From contig JABXGS010000214.1 of assembly GCA_016550425.1 (NCBI GenBank), positions 1 to 22,545 on the forward strand: a stretch of 22,545 nt of DNA, read 5' to 3'. This document shows, piece by piece, positions 7,942-14,487 of this stretch. The position numbers and the translations under genes were made by a program. The DNA comes from an archaeon (GTDB lineage: Archaea > Asgardarchaeota > Hermodarchaeia > Hermodarchaeales > Hermodarchaeaceae). How positions within the stretch are numbered: position 1 is the first letter of the stretch; every line of letters begins with the position of its first letter. A model generated the notes under the pieces. That model did no database searches. It had not been told where the DNA came from and saw nothing but the letters and a program-made list of their open reading frames with translations.

Positions 7942-8850
7942 ATGACTGAATCCAGTAAAATTACCTCGTTGGCTAATCTAATAGGTCAAAACATCACGGA
8001 TGGATGTCACATCTATTTAGAGGGAATCCTAGCAAATCGATTACCCATGGCCGCAATCCATGAAATCATTCGTGCACAGGCTAAGAAGTTACGTATAGTA
8101 AGTGCACCTAACAGTATTGGTGTCGATCAGCTCATTGGTGCAGGCTTGATTTCAGAACTTGAATTCTACTTCCTTGGCGTGATGACCAAGAACGGGTTTT
8201 CGACAATGCGGCGCTTTCGAGAGGCAGCTGAAAGTGGAATGATTGATGTGAAAGAAAGCATGGGTTATGCGATTTGTATGGCTTTACGAGCAGGAGCATA
8301 TGGCATTCCCTTCATTCCACTACCAGATTTCAGAGGGTCCGATTTGCTTTCAAGCCGTGAGGATTATCACATTTTACCCTCTCCCTACAATTCAACAGAA
8401 ACGGTCATTACAGTCCCAGCTCTGTGCCCTGATATCTTGTTGCTTCATGCACATAAGGCTGATACAAAAGGAAATGTAGTCCTTGATGAACCGTGGACGG
8501 CCTTCACTCTAACGACAGCTCAAGCGTGTAAGAGAGTGCTGGTCACCGTTGAAGAAATTGTTGAGCCAGACACCTTAAATCCCAAGCATATCACCATTCC
8601 CCATTTCTTGGTCGATGCCATTGCGCATGTTCCTTATGGGGCAGCTCCTACAGCCCTAAATCAAAAATATGAAATCGATATGACTCACTTCGCTTACTAT
8701 CAAGATATGGCCCAAACCAAAGAACAGTTTGCCCAATATTTACAGTCCTATGTGTTAGAATGCTCAAATCATGCAGCCTTTCTTGAGAAGGTAGGTTTAC
8801 CACCTCCTTGGAAAACCACCTCAGAAATTAATTCGGGGGAAAATAAGTGA
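7942..8850 (+). CDS. CoA-transferase-like subunit A (glutaconate CoA-transferase / IpdA family)
   Basis: The 302-residue alpha subunit of a class I CoA-transferase-type enzyme resembles GctA and IpdA. Typical landmarks are the N-terminal Rossmann-like segment (NITDGCHIYLEG), the stretch FREAAESGMIDVKESMGYAI (92-111), and the family pattern ALRAGAYGIPFIPL (114-127). The central block CPDILLLHAHKADTKGNVVLD is also characteristic. Glu105 lies in VKESMGY; a Glu in this area of IpdA is reported as catalytically important, but my alignment is by eye. The gene overlaps the B subunit by four bases (GTGA, 8847-8850), the usual arrangement for the two subunits of a heteromeric enzyme. The ATG at 7942 is preceded by AAGGTCG. 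The substrate is unknown; a ring-cleaving hydrolase role as in IpdAB is one alternative to CoA transfer. Confidence 0.85.
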   Translation: MTESSKITSLANLIGQNITDGCHIYLEGILANRLPMAAIHEIIRAQAKKLRIVSAPNSIGVDQLIGAGLISELEFYFLGVMTKNGFSTMRRFREAAESGMIDVKESMGYAICMALRAGAYGIPFIPLPDFRGSDLLSSREDYHILPSPYNSTETVITVPALCPDILLLHAHKADTKGNVVLDEPWTAFTLTTAQACKRVLVTVEEIVEPDTLNPKHITIPHFLVDAIAHVPYGAAPTALNQKYEIDMTHFAYYQDMAQTKEQFAQYLQSYVLECSNHAAFLEKVGLPPPWKTTSEINSGENK

Positions 8851-9635
8851 ACGCCCCAGCAAAAGACTACTCTTTTGATGAACTCATCATTTCAACGCTT
8901 GCCCGTCAGCTAAAGAATGGAGAGCGGGTCTTTACTGGAGTGGCTAGCCCTGTCCAAATGATAGCAACACTATTAGCGCGGGCAACACATGCTCCCGATT
9001 TATTATATTTCACAATACTAGGCACTATTAATCCGAAACCCCAGGTGCTACCCTACTCCACAGGTGATCCCCATCTTTTTGATAGATGTGAAAATGCAAT
9101 CACTTTTCCTGAAATATTCGATTTAGCGAATAAAGGACGCATGGATGTAGCTTTTTTGGGTGGAGTCCAGATTGACCAATTTGGCAGCTTAAACATGAGC
9201 ATAATTGGTTCCGACCCTCACCACCCAAAGGTACGATTACCTGGTGGAGCAGGAGGACCGCTCATGATCCGAAGTTTCCGTCGCATCATTTCATGGCGAC
9301 CAAACCACAGTTCGAAAAACTTAGTTAAGGAAGTACCATTCGTTACGAGCCCCGGGTGGATTCCTATAGCAAAGGGTCCACGTCATGGAGGACCAGATAT
9401 TATTGTAACTGACCTATGTATTTTCCAGTTTGATCGGAGCTCCAAACGTATTATTCTCAAATCTGTTCATCCGGGTGTAAAATTACAAGATGTTCTAGAA
9501 AACACTGGATTTCAATTCAAAATTTCTGAAAAGATTGCTGAAACAGCACCCCCTTCAAAGCGGGAAATCGAGATTCTCTCATCACAAATTGACCCAGACA
9601 ACATGCGGAGAACCTTGCTTTCCCCTCCCAAATGA
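8847..9635 (+). CDS. CoA-transferase-like subunit B lacking the canonical catalytic Glu (GctB/IpdB family)
   Basis: The 262-residue beta subunit partners the gene upstream. It starts with GTG inside the stop of subunit A, after a GGGGGA ribosome binding site. Family landmarks are ARATHAPDL (45-52), the Asp-rich turn STGDPHLF (71-78), the block AFLGGVQIDQFGSLN, GSDPHHPKVRLPGGAGG, FVTSPGW, and the C-terminal HPGVKLQDVLENTGF. In glutaconate CoA-transferase the catalytic Glu54 lies in the VESG motif of subunit B. The aligned segment here is TILG (56-59), so Ile57 occupies that position. The same loss is known in IpdB, whose enzyme hydrolyses a ring in steroid degradation rather than moving CoA. 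The actual reaction in this organism is unknown. Confidence 0.85.
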   Translation: MNAPAKDYSFDELIISTLARQLKNGERVFTGVASPVQMIATLLARATHAPDLLYFTILGTINPKPQVLPYSTGDPHLFDRCENAITFPEIFDLANKGRMDVAFLGGVQIDQFGSLNMSIIGSDPHHPKVRLPGGAGGPLMIRSFRRIISWRPNHSSKNLVKEVPFVTSPGWIPIAKGPRHGGPDIIVTDLCIFQFDRSSKRIILKSVHPGVKLQDVLENTGFQFKISEKIAETAPPSKREIEILSSQIDPDNMRRTLLSPPK

Positions 9636-9663
9636 GGTTAAAGAAACCGAGAGGACACAAATG

Positions 9664-9671
9664 TTTATAAG
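9664..9671 (+). promoter_or_regulatory. TATA box for rpoH/rpb5
   Basis: TTTATAAG at 9664-9671 is a good archaeal TATA element in the 86-base gap between the CoA-transferase operon and rpoH. It lies about 54 bases before the ATG, giving a predicted start near 9693-9697 and a leader of about 25-30 bases. It implies that rpoH is transcribed on its own. Confidence 0.42.
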
Positions 9672-9721
9672 TTGTTTATCCACTGTCGCGAAGCGAGCGC
9701 GGGAAATCCATAACCTAGTTC

Positions 9722-10288
9722 ATGGTGAGAGTTGTGTTAACAGACAAGCAGTTTAGTTATCTCAAGCGGCTTATCGAACGGCGCGGGTATGAAATCACCA
9801 AACGTGTAGAAGGCGAAAAAGAAGGCATTGCTGATGTTCATGCGAAATCAACCAAGAAACCCAAAGATACACTCCTCGTGCGTATTATTCTTGATACTCC
9901 AACAGTAGGAGTGGAAATTCTTCGAAATACCATCAAAGAGCGAGATAATGGCGAATTCACGCATGCCATCATCATAGGGGGCGAGCGGTACACTTACGCA
10001 GCGCGACGCGAAGCCAAAGAAATGGATGTTGAACTGCTACACCGTCGTTTTCTCTCAATTGATTTGTTCCTTCATGATTTGGTACCCGAACATGACATCA
10101 TTACAGAGAAAGAAATCGAAGAGATTGAAAAGAAATACGGAATACACCGAGAGAAATTACCGAAAATTAAAGCTGGAGATCCGGCAGCGAAGGCGATTGG
10201 TGCCCGTCCCGGTGACGTGATTCGGATTGTTCGTGCAAAATCTGAAACAGCGGGTAACCATGAAGTGTACCGGTATTGTGTAGCCTAG
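9722..10288 (+). CDS. rpoH: DNA-directed RNA polymerase subunit H/Rpb5, full-length with eukaryote-like N-terminal domain
   Basis: Residues about 115-188 are the universal archaeal/eukaryotic Rpb5 assembly domain: HDLVPEH (118-124), LPKIKAGDP (146-154), IGARPGDVIRIVR, and the SETAG...YR signature near the end. It binds the polymerase lower jaw near downstream DNA. Most described archaeal RpoH proteins are only this domain (about 75-85 residues). Here some 110 residues precede it and align by eye with the N-terminal jaw domain of eukaryotic Rpb5: LKRLIERRGYEIT resembles the eukaryotic L-R-x-R-G-Y-x-V-T stretch, TVGVEILRNTIKE resembles VGIKTIK, and HAIIIGG resembles RAIIVVQ. The gene is not beside rpoB as in many archaea; it has its own TATA box. 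Its stop overlaps the convergent PfkB gene in CTAG (10285-10288). It could be a second paralogue. Confidence 0.92.
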   Translation: MVRVVLTDKQFSYLKRLIERRGYEITKRVEGEKEGIADVHAKSTKKPKDTLLVRIILDTPTVGVEILRNTIKERDNGEFTHAIIIGGERYTYAARREAKEMDVELLHRRFLSIDLFLHDLVPEHDIITEKEIEEIEKKYGIHREKLPKIKAGDPAAKAIGARPGDVIRIVRAKSETAGNHEVYRYCVA

Positions 10289-11304
10289 CCTTCAAGTTTC
10301 TCGAAGTCTTTTAGGAATTTTGTTAGTTCCATTTCTGTTGGAAGAGCAGTCATTGCACCCATTTTAGTGATTACCAACGATGCAACGGCAGTACCCCATA
10401 ATACAGCTTTCTGAAAGGGTAACTGACGGACAAGGCCTGCTAATAGTCCAGCGTCATAGCCATCCCCAGCACCTGTAGTATCGACTACCTGAACCGGATA
10501 TGGAGATTGAAAATATCCTTGCGTTTCACCACTGGAAGTTCTCTGAGAATTATAACTTCCTTGGCGCCCCCGTTTTACGCAGACAGTAGAAGGCCCATTT
10601 TCATGAGCAAGTAGAACCGCTGTATTAAGATCTGTTGTGTTCATTAGTATCGTCAATTCTTCTTCGGAGGGTAGAAAGATATCAGTATATTCAAGGAGTT
10701 CACGAATTGTATTCCGGCATTCCTTGATTCCTTTTTGCCAGAGAGCTAACCTGAGATTTGGATCAAAGGTGATTGTGGCACCATAATCGTGAGCAGTCTT
10801 TACGGCATACAAGGTTGCATCTCGGCTTGGTTGGCGAGTTAAACTTACACCTCCGACGTGAAGGTACTGGATGTTCTGTAACCAGTCGTGGGGTATATCG
10901 GTTTTCTGCAGGAGAATATCAGCACAAGGATTGCGATAAAAGAGAAAGTCTCGGTCGCCACTGGCAGACCGACTGACGAAGGTTAATGCCGTTGGGGCTT
11001 CGGTTGTCTGGGTAATCCCGTCCGTATTAACACGGTTTTGTTCTAATTGGGTTTTTACAAAATCCCCAAAGATATCAGTGCCGATTTTACCGATGAACCC
11101 AGTTGCCACATTTAAGCGTGCAAGGCCAACGGCAACATTAGCTGGTGCCCCACCAGGATATTTATGGAAAGAACGAACAACGTTCAGGGTTCCGGTTTCT
11201 TTGGCGATGAAGTCGATAAGGGCCTCACCCAAGCAAGCGACGATGGGAGAACCTTTTTTTATGGAATAAGGAGTCATCAAAGGACCATTTCTTGTTTTAT
11301 ACAT
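10285..11304 (-). CDS. PfkB-family carbohydrate kinase (fructokinase/KDG-kinase-like)
   Basis: This 339-residue cytosolic sugar kinase of the ribokinase/PfkB family transfers the ATP gamma-phosphate to a sugar hydroxyl. Signature 1 is YPGGAPANVAVGLARLN (49-65); signature 2 is DTTGAGDGYDAG (275-286) with catalytic base Asp281 and the anion hole GAGD. FDPNLR (180-185) and LPSEEEL (211-217) are typical of fructokinase and 2-keto-3-deoxygluconate kinase branches, so the substrate is probably a hexose or ketodeoxy acid; I cannot decide which. The start ATG shares one base with the stop of the upstream RNase Z-like gene (TAATG), indicating translational coupling. An internal ATG at 11277 is a less likely start. 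Its end converges with rpoH. Confidence 0.9.
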   Translation of the reverse strand: MYKTRNGPLMTPYSIKKGSPIVACLGEALIDFIAKETGTLNVVRSFHKYPGGAPANVAVGLARLNVATGFIGKIGTDIFGDFVKTQLEQNRVNTDGITQTTEAPTALTFVSRSASGDRDFLFYRNPCADILLQKTDIPHDWLQNIQYLHVGGVSLTRQPSRDATLYAVKTAHDYGATITFDPNLRLALWQKGIKECRNTIRELLEYTDIFLPSEEELTILMNTTDLNTAVLLAHENGPSTVCVKRGRQGSYNSQRTSSGETQGYFQSPYPVQVVDTTGAGDGYDAGLLAGLVRQLPFQKAVLWGTAVASLVITKMGAMTALPTEMELTKFLKDFEKLEG

Positions 11305-12074
11305 TAAAATGTAAACTTCGTGTTATCTGAACCGACATGAATCTCTCCCGCAAAATATCTTGCAGCTCCAGCGAATAAACTATGGTCATCTCGAGCCCGA
11401 GCGCGACTAGTATGGATTAAAACTAGCGTTTCTACTCCTGCTTTAGCTGCATCCAGACCTGCACCTTCGGGACTGGAATGTCCTTTTGTGGCAGCGAAGT
11501 TATGGACAGCGGTGGGGAAAGTGGCGTCATGGAATAGGGCCTTCGCGTCTTTGGCTAAAGCAAGGAGTGTTTTACAGTTTGGAGCTGTGTCTGGCACGAT
11601 AACTACTTTTGTGTCACCCTGAATGATGCCGTATCCCGCCGCCATTGTAGTATGACAAGCTGCTGCAGCCCACATTTCAGTGTTTGATTTAGGGAGCGTT
11701 ATGAGATATTCTGGTTCATCAGGTGTAAAGGTTTCAAAATTAACGAAATCCGGAACCCCCGACGGATTATAGAACCGAATGAATCCGATAATATGATAAA
11801 ATGCATTTTCAGGACAGAAAATCGTTAAAGGCTTTTTTCGGTGATTTCGTTTCATCCGACTAAGTAATGCACCTAGAAACATAATATGATCGGGGTGCCG
11901 ATGTGTAATGAAGATATGACTTACTGAGAGAACATCTTTTCGTCGTCCAAGTAGTCGCCGTGTCCCAGCATCGATAAGAATGCGATCGCCTTTTCCAAGG
12001 TTAATAAGGAAACTCGACCAGCTCCCCTTGATTGTGGGGATGAATGATGAGCTTCCTAAAACTTCAATTTGCAT
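11304..12074 (-). CDS. Metallo-beta-lactamase-fold hydrolase, RNase Z/ElaC-like
   Basis: The 256-residue cytosolic protein has the MBL fold. The zinc motif THRHPDH gives His58, His60, Asp62 and His63; further ligands are probably His141 (CHTTMAAGYG), Asp162 (VPDTAPN) and His221 (IHTSRAR). HDATF (182-186) and KGHSSPEGAG (197-206), with His199, match the RNase Z/phosphodiesterase branch. The protein is shorter than typical tRNA 3'-processing RNase Z (about 300 residues), and no clear exosite arm is visible, so it may be a phosphodiesterase other than tRNase Z. It is the first gene of a pair with the PfkB kinase (one-base overlap). The 87 bases upstream hold no other gene. Confidence 0.82.
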   Translation of the reverse strand: MQIEVLGSSSFIPTIKGSWSSFLINLGKGDRILIDAGTRRLLGRRKDVLSVSHIFITHRHPDHIMFLGALLSRMKRNHRKKPLTIFCPENAFYHIIGFIRFYNPSGVPDFVNFETFTPDEPEYLITLPKSNTEMWAAAACHTTMAAGYGIIQGDTKVVIVPDTAPNCKTLLALAKDAKALFHDATFPTAVHNFAATKGHSSPEGAGLDAAKAGVETLVLIHTSRARARDDHSLFAGAARYFAGEIHVGSDNTKFTF

Positions 12075-12161
12075 GGCGAATGGTCACAACCAGTTTATTT
12101 GAGTTCTAGCTCCGATGGGCAATAGGGGGTTTCTTATTCTAAAAGATTGAGGACTTACAGT

Positions 12162-12770
12162 TCAGTCATTTTCGGCTGAGTCATCCATTTCTGTCGGAAT
12201 TTCCTCTGCTGAAATCGAGGGAGTTGCGGCGGTCTCCATCCGGGTAATTGTATAGAGGATACTTGCTAACAGCCATGTGGAATCTGAGTCAAGATGGCAT
12301 TCAATTTGGTAGTGTAATGGCGCGGGTTTGTCTTTGAATCGAAGGCGACCAACAGAGGTTGTGGGTGTGCAGAGATGGACAATTTCGGGAGTGAGGGGGA
12401 TGAAGCGGGCTATCACCTTCCGAGAAGATTCACGAACAAGAATAGTGGAAGAGGGGAGAGTTAGAAGAATGGATAATTGTTCTAGGTGACCTTTGTAGAG
12501 TGAGAATCGAGGAATACCATTAATAGAGGTTGATTTGATTTTCATCGGAGGTGCTTTAGCCGGTTTGTAAGAGTGAAGCGTGTAAGAAATCGGTTTAGTA
12601 GGCTTTCTGGTCACTTTGTGAAATAGGGTTTGTTCCTTGTCCCTGACTTCAAGTTTCCAACCATTTGGATGCAGCAAAGGAGTCAGAATATACTGAAAGG
12701 GGCGTTGTGAGGCTGAGGAAGGTGGTGACACTTTCCCGAGTTCATCAGTATATGGCATAGAAGCAACCAC
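12162..12770 (-). CDS. Hypothetical protein, probably beta-rich, partner of the DUF4139 protein
   Basis: The product is 202 residues from a GTG at 12770; an ATG at 12758 would shorten it by four. I do not recognise the family. It is soluble, without signal peptide or membrane helix. The middle (about 25-175) alternates short hydrophobic strands with basic turns (GWKLEVRD, TLFHKVTRK, PRFSLYKG, LHYQIECHLD), suggesting a beta-barrel or sandwich. Both ends are polar, and the tail is acidic (AEEIPTEMDDSAEND). The GTG lies eight bases after the stop of the MuiA-like gene, so the two are almost surely co-transcribed and perhaps work together. Confidence 0.7.
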   Translation of the reverse strand: MVASMPYTDELGKVSPPSSASQRPFQYILTPLLHPNGWKLEVRDKEQTLFHKVTRKPTKPISYTLHSYKPAKAPPMKIKSTSINGIPRFSLYKGHLEQLSILLTLPSSTILVRESSRKVIARFIPLTPEIVHLCTPTTSVGRLRFKDKPAPLHYQIECHLDSDSTWLLASILYTITRMETAATPSISAEEIPTEMDDSAEND

Positions 12771-12778
12771 AGAGGCTT

Positions 12779-14386
12779 TTAGGGGAGAGGTGGGGTGATT
12801 CTTTCACCTCGTGGATATTCAACCTGAAAGGAGTAGTTGATTTTGGTTTCTCCCTCTTTGGGGATTTCGATTTCCCAAGTGAGGATACCTAACTCATTTT
12901 TATTCGGTTGTGGGGAAAACTTCTGGTCCTCAATTTTGATGATTTCTGAATCGCTGTGGGGGATCCGATCCATGATTTTGATTGCACTCATTTTTGAGCG
13001 GAAGTTTTTGATGGTTAATTCGTAAGCATAGTCTCGGGCTACATTGCCTTTCAGCAATCCCTTCTTTTCAGTACTCTTGGAAACGAGTTTCTTTTCCACT
13101 TTTAGATCGTAGGAGAAGCGCATGCCTACATCGACTTTTTCGTTGGGTGCGATGAGTCCAAGATGGGTTTCACCGAGATATTCATCTTGGAAGTAGATTC
13201 GAGCCCGTCCAGGGAGCAACACACTGGCACCATTTTCAATCGTAGTTACTTCAATGGCCTCAGCAAAATCTACCGCGTTCCAAAAGAATTTTCGTTCAGC
13301 TTCAAGAGTAAGTTGACTGGTTGGAAAAGCATGGGGCTCACCATCCGCTGCGACCTTCACAGGATCTGGTAATAAAAACACATAAACGCCACCCACTTCC
13401 ATCGCAGTTGCAGTGACAGGTGGAGGTGTCATATCGGGGAGTGGTTCTTCTGGTACCATTTCTAATTCGGCAGCTTCAAATTCATCAGCTGCAGCTCCAG
13501 AGGCAGCAGGTGCAGCCATTTTCGCAGCCTTCATCCTTTCCCGTCGTGGTGCCGGGGGTGGAGGATGATAGATTGAAACAAAGTAGGGTGAAGGCTCAGT
13601 GATTGATGCAGTACGTCTAGAGGCTGTTGATACGGTAAGATTCACTTTCTCCCAGTCTTCTTGAGTGTTATTCTGAACCACCGTGTACATGGTGACTTCG
13701 GTTGAGTCCTCAGAGAGAACGAAATCATATGTAGGCTCCCAGTAGGCATTACTGACAAAATAGGAGATGTTAAACTCACATTTACCTAACTTATGGGCAT
13801 CAACATTTACGAACACGCTGTTGCTAATTTCGTATTGATTCATTTCACTTCGAAACTTTTCGATTTCACGGTTCAGGATCGCGATTTCCTTCTGGATATC
13901 TTCCCGCTTTTCTTGAAGTTTCATTTGTGATTGGGTGAGTGAATCAACTTGTGTCGTCACCAAAGTTTCTAGCGAGCTAAGTTGGTCAACATTACTTTCG
14001 CCTGCAGGGATCCACCGGGAAAATTCACCTGCAGAGTTATCCAGAACTTGTGTATAGAAGTTCATCCGACGGGTTAATCGTTGGAGTTCACTTTGAATTG
14101 ATGTAAGTTGCTTTTGTAAATTTTCACGTTTCTTGATGAGGGTGTCAAGTTTATCATAACCGCTTACCTCGACAGTTGTGTCAACCGTGTCGAAACTCAC
14201 AATGGTGGCGTGGCCACGCCCGGATACTCGTACACTTTCCTTGTCTAAAAAGCGGGTGAGATTTGCGATTTCAAGTTTATGGGCGCCGGGTTTTAATTCA
14301 ATATGTCCTGTCCGTTCGATTTTGGCACCATTTCGATAAATCGTGACAGCTTTAATTTTGGTATCAAGTTTAGGTAATTTTGCCAT
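12779..14386 (-). CDS. MuiA-like protein with DUF4140 and DUF4139 domains
   Basis: The 535-residue protein resembles the mucoidy inhibitor MuiA family. The N-terminal DUF4140 region (about 10-75) carries the typical AVTIYRNGAKIERTG start. A coiled coil follows at about 78-187. DUF4139 begins near 203 with YFVSNAYWEPTYDF (209-222) and runs to the end (LTWEIEIPKEGETKINYSF). The characteristic NNTQEDWEKVNLTVSTA (239-255) is present. A proline- and alanine-rich low-complexity insert lies at about 274-328. No signal peptide or membrane anchor is visible, so it seems cytosolic, although the family is often linked to envelope processes. GAGGT about eight bases before ATG 14386 supports the start. 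The biochemical role of the family is not established. An unknown protein follows in the same operon. Confidence 0.85.
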   Translation of the reverse strand: MAKLPKLDTKIKAVTIYRNGAKIERTGHIELKPGAHKLEIANLTRFLDKESVRVSGRGHATIVSFDTVDTTVEVSGYDKLDTLIKKRENLQKQLTSIQSELQRLTRRMNFYTQVLDNSAGEFSRWIPAGESNVDQLSSLETLVTTQVDSLTQSQMKLQEKREDIQKEIAILNREIEKFRSEMNQYEISNSVFVNVDAHKLGKCEFNISYFVSNAYWEPTYDFVLSEDSTEVTMYTVVQNNTQEDWEKVNLTVSTASRRTASITEPSPYFVSIYHPPPPAPRRERMKAAKMAAPAASGAAADEFEAAELEMVPEEPLPDMTPPPVTATAMEVGGVYVFLLPDPVKVAADGEPHAFPTSQLTLEAERKFFWNAVDFAEAIEVTTIENGASVLLPGRARIYFQDEYLGETHLGLIAPNEKVDVGMRFSYDLKVEKKLVSKSTEKKGLLKGNVARDYAYELTIKNFRSKMSAIKIMDRIPHSDSEIIKIEDQKFSPQPNKNELGILTWEIEIPKEGETKINYSFQVEYPRGERITPPLP

Positions 14387-14487
14387 GTCCGTCTACCTCG
14401 ATATTCAAAGAATCTGAGACTGTCTTTCAGGCTAGGAATTCATCCGTAAAAACCTTCTGGGTCTTTTTCCTATTCTAAGAGAATCAG

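Noticed and set aside
9661..9756. Short plus-strand frame starting at ATG 9661 before rpoH
   Set aside because: Its ATG overlaps the TATA box of rpoH, so the predicted transcript would not contain it, and it ends inside rpoH in another frame.
14463..14487. Weak inverted repeat ATTCTAAGAGAAT after the GH31 stop, similar to a stretch near 12130
   Set aside because: The stem has only five A/T-rich pairs and no T tract follows on the minus strand; similarity between the two sites is mostly A/T content.
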